Shown one piece after another: positions 11,457 through 20,039 of a DNA stretch of 64,000 bases. The notes beneath the pieces were generated by a model that made no database searches, was not told the DNA's origin, and saw nothing but the letters and a program-made list of their open reading frames with translations. Position 1 is the stretch's first letter. Each line of letters opens with the position of its first letter. The stretch covers positions 401,412-465,411 of the forward strand of contig NZ_JASHKN010000004.1 of the NCBI RefSeq assembly GCF_030056735.1, read 5' to 3'. Origin of the DNA: Rhodococcus sp. IEGM 1409. GTDB lineage: Bacteria > Actinomycetota > Actinomycetes > Mycobacteriales > Mycobacteriaceae. The translations under genes were made by a program, and so were the position numbers.

Positions 11457-12317
11457 TCAGTCCTGCTCGAGGTCTGGTGAACAACTTTCGCAGAGCAATT
11501 CGAGGGTGCGACCGTCACCGTCGATCCGATTGCGGAACCGCGGCGTCGGAGTACCGCAGTCGACACAGACGCCGAGCGTCTTGGCTTCGGATGAGAACTC
11601 GATGTTCATCCGCTTGTCGAACACGTACAGGGAACCGTCCCAGAGACCGCGGTCGCCGAAAGTTTCACCGTAACGGACGATTCCGCCGTCCAACTGGTAG
11701 ACCTCGTCGAAGCCACGTGAGCGCATCAGTGAAGACAAGACCTCGCAGCGCACTCCTCCGGTGCAGTAGGTGACCACGGCTTTGCCCTTGAGATGGTCGT
11801 ACTTGCCGCTGTCGAGTTCGTCGACGAATTCGCGAGTGGTGGCCACGTCCGGAACCACTGCATCTCGGAAACGGCCGATCTCGGCTTCGAACGCATTGCG
11901 CCCGTCGAAGAACACGACCTCGTCACCGCGACTGTCGACGAGTTCGTGTAGTTCCTTGGGTGCCAGGTGAACTCCGCCGCCGACTACACCGTTCTCGTCG
12001 ACTTTCAGCTCGTCGGGGGCACCGAACGTCACGATCTCCGAGCGAGCCTTGACGCTCAGGCGAGGGAAATCGTCACCGAGTCCGTCCGACCACTTGATGT
12101 CAGCGGTGCGGAACGGCCCGTAGCCACGAGTACCTCGGACGTATCGCTTGACATCCTCGATGTCTCCGCCGACCGTCGCATTTATCCCGTGAGGCGAGAC
12201 GATGATCCGACCCGTCAAGTTGTTCGACTCAGCGAGGCTGTGCTGCCACAGCTTGATCGCTTCCGGGTCCGCCAAGGGCGTGAACTGGTAGAACAGAACA
12301 ATTTTCGGAATAGCCAC
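11457..12317 (-). CDS. trhO: tRNA uridine(34) hydroxylase, rhodanese family
   Basis: TrhO (YceA) makes 5-hydroxyuridine at tRNA position 34 by an oxygen-dependent reaction. The 286-residue protein has an N-terminal acylphosphatase-like domain ([33 protein letters not shown]), a rhodanese domain with the catalytic loop YCTGGVRCE, and a C-terminal domain with two CxxC pairs ([10 protein letters not shown] and CESC) likely to bind zinc. All family motifs are intact. It is followed three bases later by the pseudouridine synthase, so both act on RNA modification. Confidence 0.93.
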   Translation of the reverse strand: MAIPKIVLFYQFTPLADPEAIKLWQHSLAESNNLTGRIIVSPHGINATVGGDIEDVKRYVRGTRGYGPFRTADIKWSDGLGDDFPRLSVKARSEIVTFGAPDELKVDENGVVGGGVHLAPKELHELVDSRGDEVVFFDGRNAFEAEIGRFRDAVVPDVATTREFVDELDSGKYDHLKGKAVVTYCTGGVRCEVLSSLMRSRGFDEVYQLDGGIVRYGETFGDRGLWDGSLYVFDKRMNIEFSSEAKTLGVCVDCGTPTPRFRNRIDGDGRTLELLCESCSPDLEQD

Positions 12318-12329
12318 AGCAAATCCAGC

Positions 12330-13028
12330 CTAACGTGCCGCGCTCGAGTGAACGTCGTGAAGATCGTGAATGGACAAGTCCACCAGGGACTCTCGGAACA
12401 CGCGGCCAGGACCGGCCGGGACGTCGACCTCACACGGAACGACGAGCACCGCGCAACCCGCAGCGCTGGCCGACGCCGTACCGGTCGGTGAATCTTCGAT
12501 CGCGAGGCACTGCGCCGGCTCGAGTCCGAGCAGGTGCGCGCCGCGCAGGTACGGATCCGCCGCCGGTTTTCCGTTGGGGACCTCGTCGCCGCATACCGAG
12601 TGGTCGAAGAACTCGCGGCCGAGCATGGCGAGCGCCCGATCGACCAGAACTCGCTCGGTGTTGGTGACCAGTGCAGAACGCAGACCACCGTCACGCACGG
12701 TCGACAGTGCATCGCGAGCGCCCGGTCGCCAGGTCACGCCGTCCTCGAACAGATCGCCGACGCGGGTGTACATCCAGTCCTTCGCCTCGGCGATGGCATC
12801 GGGATGCTTCTCCAAGCCGAGCGCGTCGAACACCGTCGCCAGGGCGAACGGGCTCGACGCACCGATGACGGCGATGCGTGTTGCTTCCGTCATCGGTCCG
12901 CCCAGGCGCAGGGATAACTCACGAAGCGCGATGTCCCACAGCTTCTCCGAATCGAGCAGGGTGCCGTCCATGTCCCACAGGACTCCACCGAGGGTCGTTT
13001 CGGATACCTCGGTCAACAACTCAGACAT
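12330..13028 (-). CDS. HAD-family phosphatase (beta-phosphoglucomutase-like)
   Basis: This is a 232-residue haloacid dehalogenase-fold hydrolase. Motif I is WDMDGTLLDSE, motif II is LVTNTERVL, and the Lys/motif III–IV region is GKPAADPYLRGAHLLG followed by CLAIEDSPTG. The helical cap after motif I puts it in the subfamily containing beta-phosphoglucomutases and phosphoglycolate phosphatases. The substrate is not predictable. The ATG at 13028 overlaps the end of metH by eight bases, indicating translational coupling. The family is commonly found just downstream of metH in actinobacteria. Confidence 0.9.
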   Translation of the reverse strand: MSELLTEVSETTLGGVLWDMDGTLLDSEKLWDIALRELSLRLGGPMTEATRIAVIGASSPFALATVFDALGLEKHPDAIAEAKDWMYTRVGDLFEDGVTWRPGARDALSTVRDGGLRSALVTNTERVLVDRALAMLGREFFDHSVCGDEVPNGKPAADPYLRGAHLLGLEPAQCLAIEDSPTGTASASAAGCAVLVVPCEVDVPAGPGRVFRESLVDLSIHDLHDVHSSAAR

Positions 13029-16000
13029 TGAAATACTTTGCTTCCGGGTGGTGCAGGACAAAAGCGTCAGTGGACTGCTCGGGATGCAGCTGCAGTTCCT
13101 CGGACAATTCGACGCCGATCCGCTCGGGTTCGAGCAACGCCACCAACTTGGCACGATCCTCGAGGTCCGGGCACGCGCCGTATCCGAACGAGTAACGAGC
13201 GCCGCGGTACTCGAGATCGAAGTACCCGGCAACCTCGGTCGGATCCTGCTCCGCGACGGTATGCCCCTCGGGAAGCACCAACTCCTCACGAACACGTCGA
13301 TGCCAGTACTCGGCCAACGATTCCGTGAGCTGGACGCCGATACCGTGCACCTCGAGGTAATCGCGGTACGAGTTCGACGCAAACAGCTCGTTGGCGAAGT
13401 CCGCGATCGGCTGACCCATCGTCACCAGCTGGAACGGAAGCACGTCGACCTGGCCTGTGGCCTCGGCGTCCTTGCGCGAGCGGACGAAGTCCGCGATGCA
13501 CAAGAATCGGTCGCGGTGCTGACGCGGGTAAGTGAACCGGAACCGTTCGGGTGCATCCGGTTTCGGCTCGGTGAGCACGATGACGTCGTCGCCCTCCGAG
13601 ATCGCCGGGAAGTACCCGTACACAACAGCGGCGTGCGCGAGGATGCCCTCGGAGGTCAGGCGATCGAGCCAGTATCGAAGCCGCGGACGGCCTTCCGACT
13701 CGACCAGTTCCTCGTACGTCGGACCGTCGCCCTTGCGCTGACCGCGAAGACCCCACTGGCCGAGGAAGAGAGCGCGCTCGTCGAGCAGGCCCGAGTACTC
13801 GGACAGAGAGATGCCCTTGACGATCCGCGAGCCCCAGAACGGCGGCGTCGGAACCGCAATGTCGGTGGCAACGTCGGAACGCTCCGGCAGGATGACGGGA
13901 ACCGCTGCAGCCTTACGCTTTTCGGCGATGCGCTTGGAACGCTCATGACGGGCCTTGCGCTCGGCAGCCTTCTCGCGAGCTGCGATGGCCTCCGGGCTGT
14001 CCGGCGCCGGGCCGCCGCCACGCTTGGTCGTCATGATCTGGTCCATCAAGTTCAGACCCTCGAAGGCGTCGCGGGCATAGCTGACGTCGCCCTCGTACAC
14101 CTCCTGCAGATCGTTCTCGACGTACGAGCGCGTCAGCGCCGCACCGCCGAGCAGAACCGGGAACTTCTCGGCGACACCGCGTGCGTTGAGTTCCTGCAGG
14201 TTCTCCTTCATCACGACAGTGGACTTCACGAGCAGTCCGGACATGCCGATGACGTCTGCCTTCTTGTCCAACGCGACGTCGAGGATGGTCGCGATCGGCT
14301 GCTTGATGCCGATGTTGACAACCTCGTAGCCGTTGTTGCTCAAGATGATGTCGACCAGGTTCTTGCCGATGTCGTGAACGTCGCCCTTGACAGTCGCGAT
14401 CACGATGCGGCCCTTGCCGTCCTCGTCGGTGGCTTCCATGTGCGGTTCGAGGAAGGCCACCGCAGCCTTCATGACCTCGGCCGACTGCAACACGAACGGC
14501 AGCTGCATCTGACCGGAGCCGAAGAGCTCACCGACCGTCTTCATGCCGGACAGCAAAGTCTCGTTGATGATGGCCAGCGGCGGCTTGATCGTCATCGCCT
14601 CGGTGAGGTCGTCGTCGAGGCCGTTGCGCTCACCGTCGACGATGCGACGCTCGAGACGATCGAACAGCGGAAGTCCCGCGAGTTCCTGTGCACGGGACTC
14701 GCGCGCCGACGCAGCGGAAACGCCCTCGAAGAGAGCCATCAGCTTCTGCAGTGGGTCGTAGCCCTCGCTACGACGGTCGTAGATCAGGTCGAGCGCGGTT
14801 TCACGCTGCTCGTCCGGGATTCGGGCCATCGGCAGAATCTTGGACGCGTGGACGATCGCCGTGTCCAGACCGGCCTCGGTGCACTCGTGCAGGAACACCG
14901 AGTTGAGGACCTGACGTGCGGCCGGGTTCAAACCGAACGAAATGTTCGAGATACCCAGGGTGAAGTGCAGTTCCGGGTAGGCGGCCTTGAGCTGACGGAT
15001 GGCTTCGATGGTCTCGATGCCGTCGCGTCGAACCTCTTCCTGACCGGTCGAGATGGGGAAGGTCAACGCGTCGACGATGATGTCGGACTCGGCGAGTCCC
15101 CAGTTTCCCTTGATGTCCTCGATCAGACGCTTGGCGATGGCAACCTTGGTCTCGGCGGTGCGAGCCTGGCCTTCTTCGTCGATCGTCAGGGCGACAACCG
15201 CGGCGCCGTGTTCCTTGACGAGCGTCATGATCTTGTGGAAACGCGAATCCGGGCCGGCGCCGTCTTCGTAGTTGACGGAGTTGACGGCGCAGCGTCCACC
15301 GAGGTGCTCGAGACCGGCCTGCAGAACAGCAGGCTCGGTGGAGTCGAGCATGATCGGCAGCGTCGAGGACGTCGCCAAGCGGCTTGCCAGCTCTGACATG
15401 TCAGCGGCACCGTCACGGCCCACGTAGTCGACGTTGAGGTCGAGCATGTGGGCGCCGTCGCGGGTCTGGTCCTTGGCGATGTCCAGGCACTTCTGGTAGT
15501 CCGCGGAGAGCATTGCGTCGCGGAAAGCCTTGGAGCCGTTGGAGTTCGTGCGTTCGCCGATCATCAGGATGCTGGCGTCCTGCTCGAACGGCACCGCGGA
15601 GTACAGCGAAGAGGTGCTCGGCTCGTGGATCGGAGTGCGCTGCGCCTTCTCGACCTGACGGACCGCCTCGGCCACCGCACTGATGTGCTCGGGTGTCGTA
15701 CCGCAGCAGCCACCGACGAGACCGAGTCCGAACTCGGAGACGAAGCCGCTGAGGGCTTCGGCCAGTTCGTCGGCGGTCAGCGGGTACTCGGCGCCCTTGG
15801 GGCCGAGTTGCGGCAGGCCGGCATTGGGCATGACCGACACCGGCAGCGTCGAGTACTTGGAGAGATGTCGGAGGTGTTCGCTCATCTCGGCCGGCCCGGT
15901 GGCGCAGTTCAGACCGATCATGTCGATACCGAGCGGCTCGAGTGCCGTCAGCGCCGCACCGATCTCACTGCCGAGGAGCATCGTTCCGGTTGTCTCGACC

Positions 16001-16590
16001 GTCACGTGCGTGATGATCGGCAACCGCAGTCCGAGTTGCTCCATCGCACGCTGACTGCCGAGGATTGCAGCTTTCACCTGAAGCAGGTCCTGGCAGGTTT
16101 CGACGAGGATGGCGTCGGCGCCACCGTCGATCATGCCGAGCGCAGCTTCGGTGTACGCGTCACGAAGGACTGCGTACGGTGCGTGTCCGAGACTGGGAAG
16201 CTTGGTTCCCGGCCCCATCGAGCCGAGTACGAATCGGGCCATTCCGTCACGGCCGGGTCCCATCTCGTCCGCTACTTCGCGGGCGAGAGCAGTACCTTTT
16301 TCCGAGAGTTCGCGGATCCGGTGAGAGATGTCGTAGTCGGCGAGGTTGGGCAGGTTGCAACCGAAGGTGTTGGTCTCGACGGCATCGGCACCAGCGGCGA
16401 AGTACGCACGGTGGATGTCTTTGAGCACGTCGGGACGGGTGTCGTTGAGGATCTCATTGCACCCCTCGAGGCCGAGGAAGTCGTCCAGGGTGAGGTCCGC
16501 GGCCTGCAACATGGTGCCCATCGCTCCGTCGCCGATGACAACGCGCTGTTTCAGCGCATCAAGCAGGGCAGAGTTAAATGGGGCAGACAT
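13021..16590 (-). CDS. metH: Cobalamin-dependent methionine synthase
   Basis: MetH transfers a methyl group from methyltetrahydrofolate to homocysteine through methylcobalamin. The 1189-residue protein is full length. Domains in order are the homocysteine/zinc domain (about 1–330, with GGCCGTTPEHI holding the paired zinc cysteines), the pterin-binding domain (about 345–620, GERTNSNGSKAF), the cap and B12-binding domains (about 640–880, GDVHDIGKNLVDIIL with the cobalt-ligating His), and the AdoMet reactivation domain (about 930–1180, with RGARYSFGYGACP). The start at 16590 is only 51 bp from the divergent PAC2 gene, leaving no room for a B12 riboswitch there. The HAD phosphatase gene is coupled downstream. 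Confidence 0.97.
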   Translation of the reverse strand: MSAPFNSALLDALKQRVVIGDGAMGTMLQAADLTLDDFLGLEGCNEILNDTRPDVLKDIHRAYFAAGADAVETNTFGCNLPNLADYDISHRIRELSEKGTALAREVADEMGPGRDGMARFVLGSMGPGTKLPSLGHAPYAVLRDAYTEAALGMIDGGADAILVETCQDLLQVKAAILGSQRAMEQLGLRLPIITHVTVETTGTMLLGSEIGAALTALEPLGIDMIGLNCATGPAEMSEHLRHLSKYSTLPVSVMPNAGLPQLGPKGAEYPLTADELAEALSGFVSEFGLGLVGGCCGTTPEHISAVAEAVRQVEKAQRTPIHEPSTSSLYSAVPFEQDASILMIGERTNSNGSKAFRDAMLSADYQKCLDIAKDQTRDGAHMLDLNVDYVGRDGAADMSELASRLATSSTLPIMLDSTEPAVLQAGLEHLGGRCAVNSVNYEDGAGPDSRFHKIMTLVKEHGAAVVALTIDEEGQARTAETKVAIAKRLIEDIKGNWGLAESDIIVDALTFPISTGQEEVRRDGIETIEAIRQLKAAYPELHFTLGISNISFGLNPAARQVLNSVFLHECTEAGLDTAIVHASKILPMARIPDEQRETALDLIYDRRSEGYDPLQKLMALFEGVSAASARESRAQELAGLPLFDRLERRIVDGERNGLDDDLTEAMTIKPPLAIINETLLSGMKTVGELFGSGQMQLPFVLQSAEVMKAAVAFLEPHMEATDEDGKGRIVIATVKGDVHDIGKNLVDIILSNNGYEVVNIGIKQPIATILDVALDKKADVIGMSGLLVKSTVVMKENLQELNARGVAEKFPVLLGGAALTRSYVENDLQEVYEGDVSYARDAFEGLNLMDQIMTTKRGGGPAPDSPEAIAAREKAAERKARHERSKRIAEKRKAAAVPVILPERSDVATDIAVPTPPFWGSRIVKGISLSEYSGLLDERALFLGQWGLRGQRKGDGPTYEELVESEGRPRLRYWLDRLTSEGILAHAAVVYGYFPAISEGDDVIVLTEPKPDAPERFRFTYPRQHRDRFLCIADFVRSRKDAEATGQVDVLPFQLVTMGQPIADFANELFASNSYRDYLEVHGIGVQLTESLAEYWHRRVREELVLPEGHTVAEQDPTEVAGYFDLEYRGARYSFGYGACPDLEDRAKLVALLEPERIGVELSEELQLHPEQSTDAFVLHHPEAKYFNV

Positions 16591-16641
16591 GCCGTCCAGA
16601 GTAGTGGGCGCACCGACAAGCTCTGGCCGTAGGCTGGGTGG

Positions 16642-17613
16642 GTGAGTCCAAGTGAGTTCCCCGTCACTCCCGATGGCCCGGTCGATTTCGACGATTCCGC
16701 GGCCTTCGAGAGTCCTGACGGCTTTGCCGTCGACAGCAGCGACCGCCTCGAGGGCGACATCCCTGTCCTACGTGATCCCATCCTCGTTGCAGCTTTCGAG
16801 GGCTGGAACGACGCCGGTGACGCGGCCAGTGGTGCGGTCGAACATCTCGAGCTGATCTGGGATGCCCAGCCGCTCGCCGAACTCGATTCCGAGGACTACT
16901 ACGACTATCAGGTCAACCGTCCCACGGTCCGTCAGGTCGACGGAGTCACCCGCGAAATCGTCTGGCCGGCAACACGTTTGTCGGTCTGTTCGCCTCCTGG
17001 CAGCGAGAGCGACATCGTCCTGCTGCGCGGGATCGAACCCAACATGCGGTGGCGCAGCTTCTGCGAGGATCTGCTCGAGTTGATCGACCAACTGAACGTC
17101 AAGACCGTGGTCATCCTCGGCGCACTGCTTGCCGACACTCCGCACACACGCCCGGTCCCGGTCACAGGCACCGCGTACAGCAGTGAATCCGCCGCCCGGT
17201 TCAATCTGGAACAGACCCGCTACGAAGGACCGACGGGCATAACCGGAGTCCTTCAGGACGAGTGCGTTCGTGCTGGTGTACCCGCTATTTCGTTCTGGGC
17301 AGCGGTTCCGCACTACGTGTCGCAGCCACCCAACCCGAAGGCCACAGTGGCCCTCCTTCAACGCGTCGAGGATGTTCTCGACATCGAGGTCCCCCTCGGG
17401 GAGCTCCCAGCTCAGTCGGAAGACTGGGAGGAAGCGGTCAACGAAATGACCGCGGACGACGAGGAAATCGGCGAATACGTGCGCACCCTGGAAGAACGGG
17501 GCGACGCTGAAACCGACATCAGCGAAGCGATCTCCAAGATCGACGGCGACGCCATCGCCGCGGAATTCGAGCGCTACCTCAGACGGCGAGGCCCCGGCAG
17601 CTTCGGGCTGTGA
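16642..17613 (+). CDS. PAC2-family protein
   Basis: This 323-residue protein belongs to the PAC2 (proteasome assembly chaperone 2-like) family and is the counterpart of Rv2125. An acidic, variable N-terminus (about 1–40) precedes PILVAAFEGWNDAGDAASGA, and TVVILGALLADTPHTRPVPV and EGPTGITGVLQDECVRAGVP are family-typical. A C-terminal acidic helical tail follows. No proteasome-assembly function is established in bacteria, although this genome does encode a proteasome nearby. The GTG at 16642 is seven bases from a TAGGCT hexamer and has no ribosome-binding site, suggesting a leaderless transcript. It overlaps the MFS gene by four bases. Confidence 0.87.
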   Translation: MSPSEFPVTPDGPVDFDDSAAFESPDGFAVDSSDRLEGDIPVLRDPILVAAFEGWNDAGDAASGAVEHLELIWDAQPLAELDSEDYYDYQVNRPTVRQVDGVTREIVWPATRLSVCSPPGSESDIVLLRGIEPNMRWRSFCEDLLELIDQLNVKTVVILGALLADTPHTRPVPVTGTAYSSESAARFNLEQTRYEGPTGITGVLQDECVRAGVPAISFWAAVPHYVSQPPNPKATVALLQRVEDVLDIEVPLGELPAQSEDWEEAVNEMTADDEEIGEYVRTLEERGDAETDISEAISKIDGDAIAAEFERYLRRRGPGSFGL

Positions 17614-18773
17614 GCAAGAACACTCCAGAGGAAGAAGGCGGAAGTACACCGCGCCCCCTGCGCCTCCGACTTCAACTGATCGCGCTGTACGCCGGCGGGT
17701 TCCTCGGCCCGTTCGGCGGCGGTGTGGTTGCTTCGATCCTCCCCGAGATCGGTGACGATCTCGGGGTCGGTCCGTCGGCGGCCGCCTCCTCGCTCACCGC
17801 GTACCTGCTCCCCTTCGCCGCTCTGATGTTGGTGTCCGGGACACTCGGGACGCGGTGGGGCAAAGTCCGGACCGTGCGGATCGCGTACGGGGTCTACGTT
17901 TTCGCGTCGTTGGCATGCTTCCTCGCCCCCACTCTCGAGATCTTCCTGGCCGCCCGGGTACTGCAGGGCTCCGCGAACGCATTCACCACACCGCTACTGC
18001 TTGCTTCGTTGGCGGCCGCAACACCGCAGGCTCGACTGGGCCGAGCGCTCGGAGCCTTCGGTGCTTTCCAAGCCGCAGGGCAGTCGTCAGCTCCGTTGAT
18101 CGGCGGCCTCGCGGCCGAATTCGATTGGCGTCTGGCCTTTCTCGTCATTGCAGTGGTCGCAGGCGTCCTGGGAGCCGTCGGACTCCCGAAGTCCGAAGCG
18201 CAGACAGCAACTACTCCCGCACGCCTACGGGATGCACTGCGCCCCGAAGTGCTCCGGATCGGCATCGCTGCACTGCTCGGCTGGGGCGCTCTCGGTGGGC
18301 TGAGCTTCCTGCTTGCCTTCCGCTTCGAAGACGAGTTCGGACTGTCCCCCACCGTCCGTGGCCTGCTGCTCACCGTCTTCGGTGTGGCCGGCATTATCTC
18401 GGCCCGGCGCATCGGAAGCCTCATCGATCGCATCGGAGCACGCTCCTCCGTGATGATCGGCGCCCTGGGCGGTGCAGTTCTGGTATCCATCGTCGGCCTC
18501 GCCGGCTTGGTGCCGGTGATCGCGATCGCATGGTTTGTCGCAGGCGTCGCGAGCCAGTTCGTCCTGGTAGGCGTCAACGCGGCGGTACTCGGCTCCGAGG
18601 GCCCGAACCGCGGCGGCGCCGTGTCGGTTGTCCAAGCGATGCGCTTCGGCGGCGCTGCCCTTGCTCCTCTGGCCCTGACACCGATCTACGACTCCTCGCC
18701 TGCCGCGAGCTTCCTGATCCCCGCGATACTGCTCGCCGTCGTCGCTCCCCTGGTGATGCCGAAGCAACGCTGA
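17610..18773 (+). CDS. MFS transporter
   Basis: This is a 387-residue major facilitator superfamily permease with about 12 hydrophobic segments. It starts at GTG within a GTGA overlap with the PAC2 gene. The loop between helices 2 and 3 carries GTLGTRWGKVRTVR, the MFS motif A region, and RVLQGSANAFTTPLLLASLA marks helix 4. The subfamily resembles Bcr/CflA or arabinose-efflux type drug exporters, but the substrate is unknown. It marks the last backbone gene before the accessory island, followed by an AT-rich spacer. Confidence 0.88.
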   Translation: MSKNTPEEEGGSTPRPLRLRLQLIALYAGGFLGPFGGGVVASILPEIGDDLGVGPSAAASSLTAYLLPFAALMLVSGTLGTRWGKVRTVRIAYGVYVFASLACFLAPTLEIFLAARVLQGSANAFTTPLLLASLAAATPQARLGRALGAFGAFQAAGQSSAPLIGGLAAEFDWRLAFLVIAVVAGVLGAVGLPKSEAQTATTPARLRDALRPEVLRIGIAALLGWGALGGLSFLLAFRFEDEFGLSPTVRGLLLTVFGVAGIISARRIGSLIDRIGARSSVMIGALGGAVLVSIVGLAGLVPVIAIAWFVAGVASQFVLVGVNAAVLGSEGPNRGGAVSVVQAMRFGGAALAPLALTPIYDSSPAASFLIPAILLAVVAPLVMPKQR

Positions 18774-18920
18774 TCGGTCTGGGCCGCTTTCGGAATTTTT
18801 GTTGTGCGAACGGTGAGGCGATTGGGGAAAATGACCGCCGTTGCCTTGTGATTGTCAGGATGAGCCATATTCTGAAAATCATATGTTTCCGTCGGCGACA
18901 GATATTGATACCGTTGGAAC
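18774..18920. other. AT-rich spacer at the left edge of the SMC island
   Basis: This 147-bp gap is clearly AT-richer than its surroundings; bases 18841–18900 are about 43% GC by my count. It probably contains the promoter of the winged-helix gene (TATTGATACCG lies shortly before its start), but no confident -10/-35 pair can be fixed. It marks the change from backbone to accessory genes. Confidence 0.5.
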
Positions 18921-20006
18921 ATGAGCGAATCTGAGTCGGAACCGGAACGACCGATCGACATTTTTCGGCGATCGGTTGCCGTCATCGAAGAAAATTTGCC
19001 TCCTACCTGGTCTTTGTCGACACAGCGCTCCCCCGACCTGTCCGAGGCGCCGCTCCGTCTCGACCTCCGCTCCCCTGACGGCGCGGTGGCCAAATTCGGT
19101 GTGTACGCCGCTCACGGTGTCCTGAGCAGCGACGTTCCCGGTATCGCCGATCGCTTCCCCACCGGTCAATCGGGCTTCGTGTGCGCAAAATATCTGTCCG
19201 AGCCGGTCCGCCGGCAGCTCGATTCCCACGCGATCTCGTACGCAGATGCCACGGGCAACGTGTCGTTGACCGCTGATCGACCCGCCGTCTGGGTTCGTGG
19301 ACGCGGAGCCGATGCCGATCCGTGGCGGGGGCCCGGACGTCCCTCAGGACAGCTGACGGGCGATCCGTCAGCTCGCGTCGTGCGTGCGCTTGCCGATTTC
19401 GCGGCGCCGCTGGCGATCACTGCCTTGGTGCGCCTGGCCGGTGCGTCGACGGGAGCAACCTATCGGGTGGTTCAGACACTCTCGGATCGCGAACTGGTGA
19501 CCAGGCTCCCCCGCGGCGGAATCGGCGACGTCCGCTGGCCGAAGATGCTTCGTGAATGGGCGGCTGAAGCCGGGGCCAAAGCACCGACGCCTCACGGCTT
19601 TCACGCGCCGGACGGCTTGGAAGCACTCTTCGATCAACTGCGTCAGCTCAGCGGTCACATCTATGCCGGTACCGCCTCGGTGGCCGCGGCGCCCTTTGCT
19701 CGGTATGCGCCCACCCAACGCGCACACTTCCATGCCGACAACGTCGACCAGTTCGCCGACGCTCTCGGCCTTCGGCGTGTGGAATCCGGCGGTGACGTGT
19801 GGATCACCGCTCCCCTCTCACCGTCCGCGTTCGACCGATTGCTCACTCGCGACGGCATCCGCATCGTCGCGCCGAGCCAGGCGTTCGCTGATCTTCTTGT
19901 CGGCCCGGACTCCGACGAAGCGGCAGCCGAGCACCTGCTCACGTGGATGATCGAGAACGAATCACAGTGGCGACGCGCCGCATCCCCTGCTACGGATCGC
20001 CCGTAG
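18921..20006 (+). CDS. Winged-helix protein of the SMC island, AbiEi-like architecture
   Basis: This 361-residue protein has no assured function. Its N-terminal half (about 1–150) ends in ISYADATGNVSLTADRPAVW followed by a Gly/Arg-rich GRGADADPWRGPGRP. A winged helix follows (about 155–215: VRALADFAAPLAITALVRLA, GASTGATYRVVQTLSDRELV), then a C-terminal domain with HADNVDQFADALGLRR and LLTWMIENESQWRR. The layout resembles AbiEi-type antitoxin/regulator proteins common in actinobacteria, from memory only. No Toprim or nuclease motif is visible, so it does not look like a replacement JetD. It lies 33 bp upstream of the SMC operon on the same strand and may regulate or work with it. Confidence 0.55.
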   Translation: MSESESEPERPIDIFRRSVAVIEENLPPTWSLSTQRSPDLSEAPLRLDLRSPDGAVAKFGVYAAHGVLSSDVPGIADRFPTGQSGFVCAKYLSEPVRRQLDSHAISYADATGNVSLTADRPAVWVRGRGADADPWRGPGRPSGQLTGDPSARVVRALADFAAPLAITALVRLAGASTGATYRVVQTLSDRELVTRLPRGGIGDVRWPKMLREWAAEAGAKAPTPHGFHAPDGLEALFDQLRQLSGHIYAGTASVAAAPFARYAPTQRAHFHADNVDQFADALGLRRVESGGDVWITAPLSPSAFDRLLTRDGIRIVAPSQAFADLLVGPDSDEAAAEHLLTWMIENESQWRRAASPATDRP

Positions 20007-20039
20007 GAAAAAGAGGGGGCGTCTCTCGCCTACCCTGTC

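Noticed and set aside
12370..15396. A 1008-codon open frame on the plus strand opposite metH
   Set aside because: The minus-strand metH frame has all family motifs; the opposite frame has low-complexity, family-less protein and is a consequence of high GC codon use.
16591..16641. A cobalamin riboswitch controlling metH
   Set aside because: The gap between the divergent metH and PAC2 starts is 51 bp, too short for such an element, and no B12-box sequence is seen.
18921..20006. The winged-helix gene as a JetD nuclease replacement
   Set aside because: The sequence shows a winged helix and no acidic nuclease or Toprim motif; kept only as a possible regulator.
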